Source: Dromiciops gliroides
Taxonomy: Eukaryota > Chordata > Mammalia > Microbiotheria > Microbiotheriidae
Length of the DNA stretch: 64,000 nt
Assembly (NCBI RefSeq): GCF_019393635.1
Contig: NC_057861.1
Location: forward strand, 170,856,577 to 170,920,576
Direction of reading: 5' to 3'
Shown here: piece by piece, positions 49,142-60,939 of the stretch
Layout of the letters: each line of letters begins with the position of its first letter
Numbering within the stretch: the stretch's first letter is position 1
Program-made: the position numbers and the translations under genes
The notes under the pieces: model-generated
What the model saw: only the letters and a program-made list of their open reading frames with translations
Told to the model about the DNA's origin: nothing
Database searches by the model: none

Positions 49142-51294
49142 TTAAAGGAATTAGAATGGGCAAGGAGGAAATAAAACTATCATTCTTTGCAGATGATATG
49201 GTGGTATACTTAGAGAATCCTAGAGAATTAACTAAAAATTTCTTGAAACAATTAACAACTTTAGCAAAGTTACAGGATATAAAATAAATCCACATAGATC
49301 ATCAACATTTCTATACATTACCAACAAAGTCCAGGAGCAAGAGATAGAAAGAGAAATTCCATTTAAAGTAACAGTAGACAATATAAAATACTTGGGAGTC
49401 TACTTGCCAAGACAAACCCAGGAACTCTATGAACATAATTACAAAACACTTTCTATGCAAATCAAATCAGATCTAAATAACTGGAAAGATATTAATTGGT
49501 CATGAATAGGCTGAGCTAATATAATAAAAATGACAATTCAACCTAAATTAATTTACTTATTCAGTGCCATACTAATCAGGCTACCTAAAAACTATTTTAT
49601 AGAGCTAGAAAAAATAATAACAAAATTCATCTGGAAAAAGAAAAGGTCAAGAATATAAAGGGAACTAATAAAAAAAATGCACAGGAAGGTGGGCTAGCTG
49701 TACCAAATCTGAAACTTTACTATAAAGGGGCAGTAATCAAAACTATTGGGTTCTGGCTAAGAAATAAAGTGGTGGCTCAGTGGAATAGGTTAGGCACAGG
49801 AGACACAGTAGTAAATGAATTTAGTAATGTACTGATTGATAAACCTAAAGACTCCAGCTTCTGGGATAGGAACTCTGTATTTGACAAAAATACTGCTGGG
49901 AAAACTGGAAGATAGTATGGGGAAAAAAAACTAGGCATAGACCAACATCTTATATCTTATAGTAAAATAAAGTCAAAATGGGTACATGATTTAGACATAA
50001 AAGGTGATACCATAGGTAAATTAGGAGAAGAATAGATTACCTCCCAGATTTATGGAAAGGAGAACAGCTTATAACCAAACAAGAGATAGAGAATATTATG
50101 AAATTCAGAATCAATGATTTTGATTACATTAAATTAAAAAATTTTTATGCAAACAGAAGCAATGCATCCAAAATGAGAAGGGAGGCAGAAAGCTGGGAAA
50201 TAATTTTTATAGCCAGAATTTCTGATAAAGCCCTCATTTTAAAAATATAATGGGAACTAAATCAAATTTATAAGAATCCAAGTCATTCCCCAATTGAGAA
50301 ATGGTCAAAGGATATGAACAGGCAATTTTCTGATGAAGAAATCAAAGCTATCTATTGTCATATGAAAAAATGCTCTAAATCACTATTGATTAGAGAAATG
50401 CAAATTAAAGCACCTCTGAGATACCACCTGACACATATCATATTGGGTAATATGACAAAAAAAGGAAAATAATAAATGTTGGAGAAGCTGTGGAAAAATT
50501 GGAACACTAATGCATTGTTGATGAAGTTGTGAACTGATCCAACCATTCTGGAGAGCAATGTGGGTCTATGCCCAAAGGGCTATAAAGCTGTGCATACCCT
50601 TTGACCCAGCAATACCACTATTAGGTCTTTTCCCCAACGAGACCATGGAAAAGGGAAAAGGACCCACACGTACAAAAATATTTATAGCTAATCTTTTCGT
50701 GGTGGCAAAGAATTGGAAATTGAGGGGATTTCCATCAATTGGGGAATGGCTGAACAAGTTGTGGTATATGAATGTAACAGAATACTATTGTGATGTAAGA
50801 AACTATATGTAGGATGATTTCAGAGAGACCTGGAAGGACTTACATGAACTAATGCTGAGTGAGATGAGCAGAACCAGGAGAACATTATACACAGTATGAA
50901 TAACATTGTGTGTTGATCAATTGTGATAGACTTGACTCTTCTAAGCAATATAATAGTCCAAGATAGCAAAGGACTCATGATGGAAAATGCTCTCCGAATC
51001 CAGAAAAAAAAGAACTATGGTATCTAGTTGCAGATTGAACCATACTATTTCTTTTTTTTCCCTTTTTTTGAGGTTTTTCCTTTTTGCTCTGATTCTTCTT
51101 TCACAGCATGACCAATGCAGAAATACCTTTAATGTGATTGTACATATATAACCTATATCGGATTGCTCGCTGTCTTGGTGAGGGGGGAGGGAAGGGAGGG
51201 AGGGAGAAAAATTTGAAACTAGAAATTTTATAAAAACAAATGTTGAAAACTATATCTACATGTAACTGGAAAATAATAAAATACTTTCATAAAA
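49142..51294 (+). mobile_element. 5'-truncated L1 retrotransposon, ORF2 C-terminal part plus 3' UTR
   Basis: A LINE-1 copy of about 2.15 kb bounded by a 14-bp target-site duplication (AAGAATTCATTGAA at 49128-49141 and 51295-51308). It starts inside the reverse transcriptase: the frame around 49175-49205 reads K-L-S-F-F-A-D-D-M, which contains the F/YADD catalytic motif. Further on are typical ORF2 C-terminal blocks, with the longest open piece at 50558-50812 (…FDPAIPLLGLFP…, …PSIGEWLNKLWY…). ORF2 is broken by frameshifts and stops, so the copy is dead. The 3' UTR has a G-rich polypurine run at 51182-51205 and ends in an AATAAA-rich tail. Endonuclease, ORF1 and 5' UTR are missing, as expected for 5' truncation at insertion. 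Confidence 0.93.
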
Positions 51295-51309
51295 AAGAAT
51301 TCATTGAAC

Positions 51310-52200
51310 ATTTAACACAAGGACATTTACTTTGCTCTAACAGAGCAAAGATATGCAGCAAGAATACACCATACACTGGCCTTTAGCTTCCATACCTTCC
51401 CTCATCTCTATATGGAAAGAGAAATGGTCAGCAGGGTAGAGTTTGCTTACTTTCATGGGCTTCAGGAATCCACTATGTCTGAGGGATCTAAGATGCTAGA
51501 TGGCTGGGAGTTATTGTGCAGTTAGATTATCACATGTGTGCCTTGGGGAAGCCAGGGATAATCAAACTTCAGGGATAGCTTTTCCATAGTCCTACCCCAT
51601 GTTTGTTGAAAGGGTATATGGGTAGGAGTAGGGAAGAAAACTTCTCAGGGAAAACATCCTTCAGGGAAACTTTGATTCCTGTGGATAAAGGATCCCTATG
51701 TGTGGGTGGGAGGAAAGAAGCTATGTCACAGAAATGCTGGTCCTGTCATAGAGGGAGTTGAACTAGACAACATAGAATTTTCAGTCCAATGATATCATTT
51801 TGTTTCTATTATTCTATTATTGTGGTTTTTCACTCCAAAAATCAATCCAAATTCAAGCATTTATTAAAAACTTCTTATCTGCCAGGAACTATGATAGTGC
51901 TGAGGATATAAACACACAAATGTAATAATCCCTGCCCTTAACATGCTTACATTTTGTTAAGGAAGATACATTTACAGAAGTCTCAGTCGAGAAATTCTAA
52001 AGTATCATTAGAGTCATATTTTGAAAAATTATAGATTGAAAAGAAAACTAACAGAAACTTCTGTGTTTCTATTTTAACAGGCATATATGACAAATTCCAT
52101 TTAGATTAATATCTACATACTATTTTACTTACAACAATAGCCCTTGAATATGCTCAAAAAAGGGTCTCTATTCTTCCTGCATAGCTTAACTCCTTAGACT
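51310..52200. other. non-coding DNA, largely unassigned
   Basis: No gene. An ancient CORE/L2-type fragment lies at 51845-51965 (AAGCATTTATTAAAAACTTC … CCCTGCCCTTAACATGC). The rest has no recognised repeat. Confidence 0.4.
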
Positions 52201-52206
52201 CTCTCC

Positions 52207-52327
52207 ATATATATATATATATACACATATACACATATATATATATATATATACACACATATATATATACACATATATATATGTGTGTGTGTGTGTGTGT
52301 GTATAAATATGTGTGTGTATACACATA
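52207..52327. repeat. compound (TA)n/(CA)n/(GT)n microsatellite
   Basis: 120 bp of alternating purine-pyrimidine sequence with long self-complementary stretches. Confidence 0.95.
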
Positions 52328-52356
52328 CAGAAGATGATGTTTTTAAAACCTTTACA

Positions 52357-52511
52357 GGGGGCGGCTAGGTGGCGCAGTGGATAAAGCACCGGCCCTGGAT
52401 TCAATAGTACCTGAGTTCAAAACAGGCCTCAGACACTTGACACTTACTAGCTGTGTGACCCTGGGCAAGTCACTTAACCCCCATTGCCCCACCAAAAAAA
52501 CCAAAAAAACC
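52357..52511 (+). mobile_element. short marsupial SINE with target-site duplication
   Basis: GGGGCGGCTAGGTGGCGCAG head and (CAAAAAAA) tail. CCTTTACA at 52349-52356 and 52512-52519. Confidence 0.93.
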
Positions 52512-53213
52512 CCTTTACAACTATTTCCTCCCAGACTTAAGAAAACATGTCATGGCAAAGGTGATACCTATTAGTCTTTTCCTTTACAGAAGAAGAAAGA
52601 AAACATATGCCTTTGTATCTTTGCCTATCGATTTCTGATACTTCTTGGCTTCACTAATTTCATCTCAATACTTAGTGCACAGTAGAAGTCAGGAGTAGAT
52701 AGTTCCTTTAATTCCTCAGTTCAGTTCAGTTATGTCTATGCAGTAAAAGGCCAGTATAAATTCACCACTATTAAGCTGATTACATTGAGTCAGAGAGTAT
52801 TTTCTTTTGGTACCTAAATGACAATTCATAACTGAGTTATCCCAATTCTTCAATTTTCAAGCAGTTGACTTGGTTATGGATACCTAGAGCATTAATTATT
52901 TACTATGTGCCAGGTATTCTGTGTTGTGTTGGGGATATGAATTGCTAACTTGGGTTAGAGACTCATGAATTAGAAGAGTGGTCATAAAGATGAAGCATCT
53001 CCAGGTTGGGAAGGTTGTATAGCTCCATCTGTCCTAATGTCAGATTTCAATCCATCCAGTATAATTAGATTATGTTCATCAAAATTTCAAGTTTTGCCCA
53101 AGATGGGTATCCACATGGCTTTCACTTCCATGACTACCCAACATACAATACTGTCTCCTTAGTCTCTCTCTCTCTCTTTTTCTGTTTCCGTCTCTCTCTC
53201 TTTGCTTATCTTA

Positions 53214-53215
<2 letters not shown>

Positions 53216-53250
<35 letters not shown>
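53216..53250. repeat. (CA)n microsatellite, preceded by (CT)n
   Basis: Pure CA run; CT-rich stretch at 53163-53200. Confidence 0.96.
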
Positions 53251-53253
<3 letters not shown>

Positions 53254-53254
53254 T

Positions 53255-54700
53255 TCACTGATAAAGGGAACCCCTAGTATAAAATCTCTCCCCATAGATG
53301 CAGGTGATCAATTCATTTGTAACTTAGAATCTTTGAATTTCCTCTGGGCACTTTGAGGTTGAATGACTTGTCTTCAATTAGCCAAGTATATGTCAAAAGC
53401 AGGACTTGCACCTAAGTCTTCCTGATTCCAAGAGTCCACCAACTAAGCCAGACTATCTTACCAAACTATCTGTCTTTTTTATTAGGCAAAGGCTTTCCCT
53501 TTCATGATGCTCAGAATTGCATTAGTTTTTTTTCCCCTTGCTGCCATATCAAACTATTCATCCATGGTGAACTTGAAAAATCAACAGAACACTGAGGTCT
53601 TTTTTTAAACAAAGTGGTATCTAAGTATGCTTCTCCCATTTTATATCTATGAAGTTGGTGTGCAATGGTTTCTACATTAATTTCTATCAATTTTTATTAA
53701 AATAGACTTGAACTAATGTTAGCTACTGAACACATGGCAGATTTAGTTGTGCAGACTAACTAGTTTCCCAACAGGGTCTAAGAGTAATAGGACCCATGAT
53801 AAGTACTTTTTTATTTATAGGAAAATAAATGGAAATATCTAGAGCATGAGACATTTGGCCGTTCATTTGAGTGATCCTGGGAAATCTAGGGGCAGGGCAA
53901 TATGATGGTATATAAACAGAGTGAGGCACTTAATGGGGAAAAAAAGGAGAACAAAAGTAAAAGAGGTTTCAGAGAGCTCTGAAAGGCAAACTTGATTTCT
54001 TTGACATTGTGAACTTATGATGGCTCTGCTCCTGGACCTGTTTCAAGGCACTCCTATCTTGGTGGCCCTTATCTTAAGAACCATGTTGGGGAACATGGCA
54101 AAGCCATGCCACAAAAGTGATTCAAGACCCACAATGAAAAATTGAGTATATAGAAATAACAGATTCATCACCTACAAAATATATTACTTCATTCTACATT
54201 TTGCAATACACCTAAGGACCAATTCCCCATCATCCAGGAGACTTGACACTTTTACATAAATGCCCAGTTGTATCTAGAAGGAAGAGAATATCTCTTTCTG
54301 ACCATATGGTAGTACTGTGGAGTTCTCAACATTGGTGGGTGAGCTCTATTAATAAGATTTGTTTTCACTTTTTTTTTAAACTAAACACACTAAAACATGA
54401 CTTACCTAGTGTTTGCTATGAGCACTGCTATTAAATAGGGAAGGAATATGGTTGAATAAAGGAAGTAGTGGTGAAAGACTATCTTTTTACTTTCCCTACA
54501 CATATTGTAGAATGGCATTACTATCTTTAGATATGAAGAGGACAAACCCCATTCAATTAGCAATTTTTTATAATGCAAAAGGGCATTTCTACTCTAATTT
54601 TTTGACCTAGTAAAAGGATATTATTCTTAGCATTAGTATTTTAGTAAACTTTCTCCTCCAGTTTCACGATTCAGCCAGATGCTAGTGTAAAATATATGTG
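53255..54700. other. non-coding DNA with one old CORE-SINE remnant
   Basis: 53300-53460 reads like a reversed degraded MIR (GAATGACTTGTCTTCAATTAG … GTCTTCCTGATTCC). Beyond that I recognise neither gene nor repeat. Confidence 0.4.
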
Positions 54701-54769
54701 AGACAATGTTCTCTTTGCCTGGCTCTTCTCCTTCCTCTTTTTCTATGTTTCCTCTTTCTTCTTCATTGG

Positions 54770-56030
54770 GTCTTCTTCCTTCTAATCACTTAATGTCTGA
54801 TCCCTCAGTACTCTTTATCCTTCTCTCTTTCCTCTCTAGCTTCTATTATTCATAAATCAATCTACTCCCAAGGCTGTAATTATCACCACTCTATAGAAGA
54901 CTACTAAATCTGTATCTTCAGACCCAACCTCTTCTACATGCTTTAGTTTTGTATTTTCATCTACTTTTTTGGACAGATCAATGTAGTTTTGTTCTAATAA
55001 CAACTCAACAAGTCAAAAATGAACTCAATGTTTTCTTATCTCTGACTCTTCTTCTAAGTTACCATTTCTCTTGATACAATCACTATATACCAAATAATCC
55101 AGCTTTCAGGCCCCCAAATCATTTTTTAGTCTTCCCTTACCCTTACACTAATATGCCCAATCAACTCCTAAGTCCTTGAGATTCTACCCCAGAAATAATT
55201 CTTGCATTCATATCTTCTTTACCATTGCCTTTGAATACATCTTGAGTCGAGTGTTATAATGATTTCTTAAGTGGTCTACCATTCTAGACTCTTCTTCTTG
55301 AAGCAGCTAGCTAGTGCATGTGTCAGGAAGATATGAGTTTGAATCTTCCTCAGTTCTTTACTAGTTGTTTGGTTGTTTAACCTCTCTCAGTCTCAGTTCC
55401 CTCATCTATAAAATGGGAGTAATAATAGCACCTAACTCACAAGGTTGTTGTAAGGATCAAGTGAGATGACATATGCAGAGCATGTTAAAAACCCTAAAGT
55501 GCTATATAAGTGCTATTATGACTATTATTAATCACTGATTCAATCTGATTCATTAAGCCACTGCCAACAAAATCATGTTAGCTCTTTGCTTAAAATAATT
55601 TACTATCTCCTCAAAGCCTATTGAATGGACATTCAAGGCCTTTTTAGATTGACATTCAAGGCCCCCCACAATCTGGCTTCAACCAATTTGTATACCCTAT
55701 AGTATCACTTCACATTTATACATAGTACACTCTTGCCAAAGTACACTACTTTTAATTTTCAAATCTAGTCCTATCTCCTCCATAATTATGCCTTTTATCT
55801 CCTATTATATTCAATACCCAGAAATGACGTTCCAATATGAAAATCCCCACCTATCATTATCTTCCTCTTTCAATTCCCAATTCAAATACCCCTCGATAAT
55901 GATAATCTCTTATCCTCACTTCCTCTTTCCCCAATGGTCATCCATCACCTGTTGACTTGTACATTCCTTATGTGCACTTGAGTCATTTTTTCATCTTCAC
56001 ATCCTCAGCATCTAACATAATATCTTGAAC
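54770..56030 (+). mobile_element. ancient L2/CR1-like LINE 3' region, interrupted by a CORE-SINE
   Basis: Pyrimidine-rich text with blocks typical of old L2-type elements: CAAAATCATGTTAGCTC … TTGCTTAAAATAATTTACTA … GACATTCAAGGCCC … CACAATCTGG … CCTCAGCATCTAACATAATATC. A MIR/Ther element at 55295-55530 splits it. Assignment is by memory of the general pattern and is tentative. Confidence 0.4.
55295..55530 (+). mobile_element. MIR/Ther CORE-SINE
   Basis: GCAGCTAGCTAGTGCATG head, CAGTTCCCTCATCTATAAAAT core, GGTTGTTGTAAGGATCAAGTG and GTGCTATATAAGTGC. Confidence 0.8.
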
Positions 56031-56277
56031 ACTTTTTTTTGGATTTGCCCTGTAGTTTGATAGGCAAAGGGAATTCACAGTGAGAAAATTCCCTCTATCA
56101 ATGAAGATCGGCTACTCTTCTTCAATTTAGAATCCTAGGGAGTTCCCTGGGGTCACTGAAAGGTTAAGTGATTTGCTTAGTGACACAGTCTAAAATGTGT
56201 CAGAGTTATAACAAGTCTTCCTAATTCCAAAGCTGGCATTTAACGGCACCTTAGGAGCTGTTAAATGCAACCCTCAG

Positions 56278-56440
56278 GGCAGCTGGGTGGCACAGTGGAT
56301 AAAGCACCAATCCTGGAGTCATGAAGACCTATGTTCAAACCTGGCCTCAGACACTTGACACTTACAAGTCCTTGAGATTCTACTCAGAAATAATTATTGC
56401 ATTCATATCTTCTTTTCCAATCACTTAACCCCATTGCCTC
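56278..56440 (+). mobile_element. short marsupial SINE carrying a ~54-bp foreign insert
   Basis: Head (GGGCAGCTGGGTGGCACAG) to CACTTAC and tail (TCACTTAACCCCATTGCCTC) are normal. The usual middle TAGCTGTGTGACCCTGGGCAAG is replaced at 56366-56419 by a segment closely matching 55170-55222. Confidence 0.85.
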
Positions 56441-56500
56441 TTGAGGGCAGGGGGAGAGGGAGGGAGGTGCTGGAGAGAGGGAGGGGAGGGAGGGGAAATA
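56441..56500 (+). repeat. G-rich polypurine tract with quadruplex motif
   Basis: Runs of GGG/GGGG with single-A spacers at 56479-56495, plus a second set at 56450-56466, next to the SINE end. Confidence 0.8.
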
Positions 56501-57356
56501 TTGTCTAGAGCACTAAGAAGTTTAGAGATTTGCATCAGCTCCTACATCCAGACAGTGGTACAATTTGAACCCAAGTCTTTTACGGTTTAACACTGGGCTA
56601 TCTTTAGTACACTAACTCTTACTAATATGCAAACAAGCCAAAAACAAAACCTCCCCCACCCCCACACACAAACTCTAGTCATTCCTTTTGACTAAGATTT
56701 CTAGCTTCCCAAGGACTTAAGCCACATCCCTAGCAGTGATCCCTCTCTTCCCCTAGGGAAATGCCAATATCACTATAAAGAAGTATACTGTCATCTTTTC
56801 ATCTCATGCTTTACATTTACAATGTCATGTCCAGAGATCCACTCATGATCTATTTGCTCTCTAATTCCATAGGAAGATATGAAAATCATAAGGTCATTTG
56901 GACTTTTGAATCATTTATTTCAGATGACTCATGATTGCCTATAGTACTGTCTGGGCCCTCTGCTTTCAACCTCTGGTTTCTTCAGCCATTAAAGACTTGA
57001 GAAACTAAGTGACTAATAAATAAGCAGTAAGAAAGGTGAAAAGTATGAACACACATTCATTCATGTGCATGTATACATACACCACACAAATAAAAACAGA
57101 CAACCCCTATTTTCTAGCTAATTAAAGAATAGTCCTAATCTGGATTATAAAATATGTTAGAATGGAAGCACATGGGATTGAATGATATTTATTTGTTTTA
57201 AGACACTAAATATTCTATTTATGCTTTGTGAAACTGATTACTAATCTATCCTGACTTTGACAGTGTGAGATATAAAATTTGATATTAGATCATAAATCTC
57301 CCCTCTTTAACCTTTTCCTTAATTTATCTCCCAGACTAGTAAATGGAAGAAGCTTC

Positions 57357-57860
57357 TGGTTTTCTAGTTAGAGCTTTTATTGTATGGTAGTTACAAGGTG
57401 ATGTTGATTAGAGGGATAGGAAAGTAGAAATACAAAACAAATCGTCTTGTCTAAGCTTAGTCTATATTCTGTATAAAACTCACCAAAACCCAAGGCTACC
57501 TTTGGGGGAGAGAGAGAGACCATGTTAAGCACGTGCTGTTGCTAACCGCGAGCCGGGTGGAGTTGAACTCCAGTCAGCGGCTGTCTGTGCAGGGCAGTCA
57601 GGAGACCAGCAGAGCAGGAAAAAGCTCCCACTTCCATTCTTTCCTTGCCTTTTAAGCTCGCACCCCAGAAATGGAGTGCTAGCAGGCCGACTGGCATGTG
57701 TAGCTCATGCCATTGGTCTCCTCCCAGAAAGGGTGGTCCTTAAAGAAAAACTGGTGTCTCTCCATTATCGCTAACCGATTGTTAAAACTTTTTACCACAA
57801 CAGTTTTGTTGGCAGACCCAGAAACACTGTGTGGGAGTCTGCCAAAGCCAATTGTTAAAT
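57357..57860 (-). mobile_element. GC-rich LTR-like element
   Basis: A block much richer in GC and CpG than its surroundings. Read on the minus strand it has CCAAT near 57713, a TTAAAAG TATA-like box at 57650-57656, a CpG-rich stretch, and AATAAA at 57376-57381 shortly before a CA end at 57357. This fits an LTR with a long R region. The upstream part contains a hairpin (GGCAGAC 57811-57817, GTCTGCC 57837-57843). A plus-strand TATAAAA at 57472-57478 leaves the opposite orientation possible. No retroviral genes adjoin it and no target duplication was found. Family not identified. Confidence 0.45.
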
Positions 57861-58469
57861 GTTCAGTATGAGCCTTTATATCTTGGAATTAGCAAATGCT
57901 ACAAGTCAGGGTTTAATTCATTGCTTTGTTGATAATGTAGAATTTTTGGGTCTACTCACTTTATTTTTAGTTACAAAAAACAAATACCAGGATTCTGTAT
58001 GTTTTATATGTCTCATTTGACTGTGAAACTAGCTTGCTGTATCAAAAAATGGTAGTTTACCTATTTTCTTCCCACATTTTTAATAAGGATATACTCTAAA
58101 TATGTACATATGCATAAAAATATTTATAGAAGTATAAATAAATCAAGAAAGGCATAAATCATTGAAACATATGAAACCCCAAAGGTTTACCAGTATCATG
58201 GAACATGTTTTACATAAGTATGAATGCAAAAAGACTTTTCTGAAGATTGTAAAATTCTATAAATATTCCTATCAGAGTATGAAATTTTGCTGTTTACATC
58301 TAGCCTCAGACTATCATAAGACTTCCTCAAAGAGAGTCATAGACACTCAAAAGAAATCAATCCAGCAATTTGCATAGGAAACTCTAAATGGATGAACATG
58401 TTGCTAACTTAAAGACATGTAGATGAATGGGCAATCAACTGAGTTAGTTGGTCTACCAGGTCAGATATC

Positions 58470-58600
58470 TGGTTGTTTTCAGTCCTGTCCAACTCTTCTT
58501 GACCTATTTGAGGTTTTCTTGGCAAAGATACTGGAATGATTTGACATTTTCTTCTCCAGGTCATTTTATAGATGAGGAAACTGAGCTCAAGAGATCCACC
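58470..58600 (-). mobile_element. partial Mar1-type CORE-SINE, reversed
   Basis: CAGTCCTGTCCAACTCTTC, GAGGTTTTCTTGGCAAAGATAC and GATGAGGAAACTGAGC; the tRNA-like head is missing. Confidence 0.8.
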
Positions 58601-58619
58601 AGTCTTAACCTCTGTAGTC

Positions 58620-60220
58620 AAAGAAATGATAGGCAGGGGCATGCTGGAGTTAGCTCAAACAGGCTCAGAAAGATGGTTGTTACATTTTCAATGTGAGCAA
58701 GTACACCTAGGAAATTGGCAAATTCTCCAAATCAAGACCTAATTTATTATTTTTATAATTGTCTAGACTTAAGAAAGTGATGGAGAAAATATAAGTAATG
58801 CAGATTAAACATAAAATTTGTCTTGCATATATTTGGAGGGGGGGTCACGGAGCTGGTTATTAAAAATGTATTAGCACTCTGATATTTAGAGTCCCTGCCT
58901 AGCTAGAAGTAGTTCTTTTATGGAGGGTTTTGGAAGGACATTCACAAGAATTGTACAAGATAAGAAGGGATAACTGGGTTTCATTCTGCACCAGTGCAGG
59001 GGGACACATGCCAAAAAAGATAATTTATACATTGACAATTGGACTTTACCACAAAACATATTTTAGTGTTCAAAACAGTGGATTCAAAATAAAAGAAGTG
59101 ATTAAGTTCTTTCAGAGCTTTTAAAAATTGAACTAATATGTATTTTTATTGGGTTGGTTTCTTGAAAACATTATTAGATAAATACAAGTTTTTGTTTGTT
59201 TAAAAATGACTGAATCCAGCTCTCTTTTATTTTGAATGGCACTTGCTTATAATTTACAGATGGGCCCATTTGGAGGCTACAACAGATCCATGGACTACAG
59301 CCTTGCCTTGAATAATTCATTATAAATTAGAGCTGCAAGGACAGAAATGTGGTAGTGTTTGCAATATAGCTATACAATTTTTCTCTGTCTCTGTCTCTAT
59401 CTCTCTCTGTCTCACTGTCTCTGTCTTTGTTGTTCTTTCTAGATGTATATGTATATGTGTATACAATTTATACATAATATGTGTATACAATATAATATAA
59501 TATAATATGTATATACAATATGTGTATATAGTTTATCTTTGATCACAAGCAAATAAACATACATGCATATAGGTATTTATACATGTATATGTATATTTGC
59601 ATATATTTATATATTATGAGTTTTTTATTTTGATACTAAAGAATTATGTATATCTATATAATTATATATATCTCTCTATAATATTCTGCATCATCTCTAT
59701 GAATTTAGTACAAAAACTATTTAAATTCAACAAAAGACTGTATAGAACATGATCCACCCAAACTAATATGGGAGGTACAATTTTTTGCATAGGCTAGCCA
59801 GTCAATCAGTCAGTAAATATTAATTGAGAACCTGCAACAGGAAATAGGAAAATAGCAGTAGGAAACCCTGGGCTGTACATATTAGAATCACCAAATGATC
59901 ATAGGTGTATAGGTGCACTGTTGTGGTTAGTAGATTTTAGATGTGCATCATGATCACTTGGTTCTATGATTTCCTTTCATTGCACAAAAAATTCCCATTG
60001 CAAATGTAGGGGAGTATCTGAGCAAGGGTGTAGAGGGTTAAGAAATGGGGTAAAAAGACAATATAGTATGTAATATTATAGTTATGTATTTAGAAGAAAT
60101 AAAAAGAGAAAAGAGAATTAAATTTTTAAGAGAAAATTAATCTTTTTGTAGAAGATAATTGCAGACAAATAGAATTGCATAATCAAAGGATATACCTTGA
60201 AATCATGGTAAATTATATTT
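58620..60220. other. AT-rich non-coding DNA with simple sequence
   Basis: No gene. A CTGT/CTCT-rich stretch lies at 59375-59430 and TA-rich simple sequence at 59440-59690. A CORE/L2-like fragment lies near 59800-59880. Confidence 0.45.
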
Positions 60221-60235
60221 TAAAAAGTAATGAAG

Positions 60236-60361
60236 GGGCAGCTAAGTGGCACAGTGGATAGAGCACTGGCCCTGGAGTCAGGAGGGCCTGAGTTCAAATC
60301 CGCTAGCTGTGTGACCCTGGGCAAGTCACTTAACCCCAATTGCCTCACCAAAAAAAAAAAA
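60236..60361 (+). mobile_element. short marsupial SINE with internal 24-bp deletion
   Basis: Between AAATCC and GCTAGCTGTG the usual CCTCAGACACTT…TTACTA segment is absent. AAAAAGTAATGAAG at 60222-60235 and 60362-60375. Confidence 0.95.
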
Positions 60362-60747
60362 AAAAAGTAATGAAGATTATGGTTTTATAGCATGCCAGAA
60401 TAGAACAGGTGGTTGTAACTTGGAAAAATGATAAGAAAATAATAACTTGATGTTAAATATATAAAAAAGGACAAAGGTGAGGTGGTAGGTGCTCCAGTTC
60501 ATAATTAACAAAGAAGTGGAGTTTTTGCCAGTGTGCAGAGTTCATCTTACCCTAAATAGCTATCATCTACAGGATAGCTTTCCTAGTCTCTCTTTCTGCA
60601 GCCTACCCTTTACCCCCAAATTGTCAGATAAGCTAGACAAAAAGTTCAACATAACATGCATTTATGAAGTAATACACATTCTATACATTTTCTATAACAT
60701 TTAGATTCAATTCAAGCCTCTGACTGACTTGTAAACAAAGATCCCTC

Positions 60748-60750
<3 letters not shown>

Positions 60751-60842
<92 letters not shown>

Positions 60843-60890
60843 GAGGGAGAGAGAGGGAGGAAGAGAGAGAGGGAGAGAGGGAGAGAGAGA

Positions 60891-60937
<47 letters not shown>
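60751..60937. repeat. 187-bp (GA)n tract with GGGA interruptions
   Basis: Pure GA 60751-60830, interrupted by GGGAGA units to about 60900, then GA again. All open frames over it are artefacts. Confidence 0.97.
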
Positions 60938-60938
<1 letters not shown>

Positions 60939-60939
60939 A

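Noticed and set aside
60236..60361. tRNA-like head with a B-box-like GAGTTCAAATCC
   Set aside because: Each such hit lies in a SINE. The head is tRNA-derived but does not fold as an intact tRNA gene and is followed by the SINE body and poly(A).
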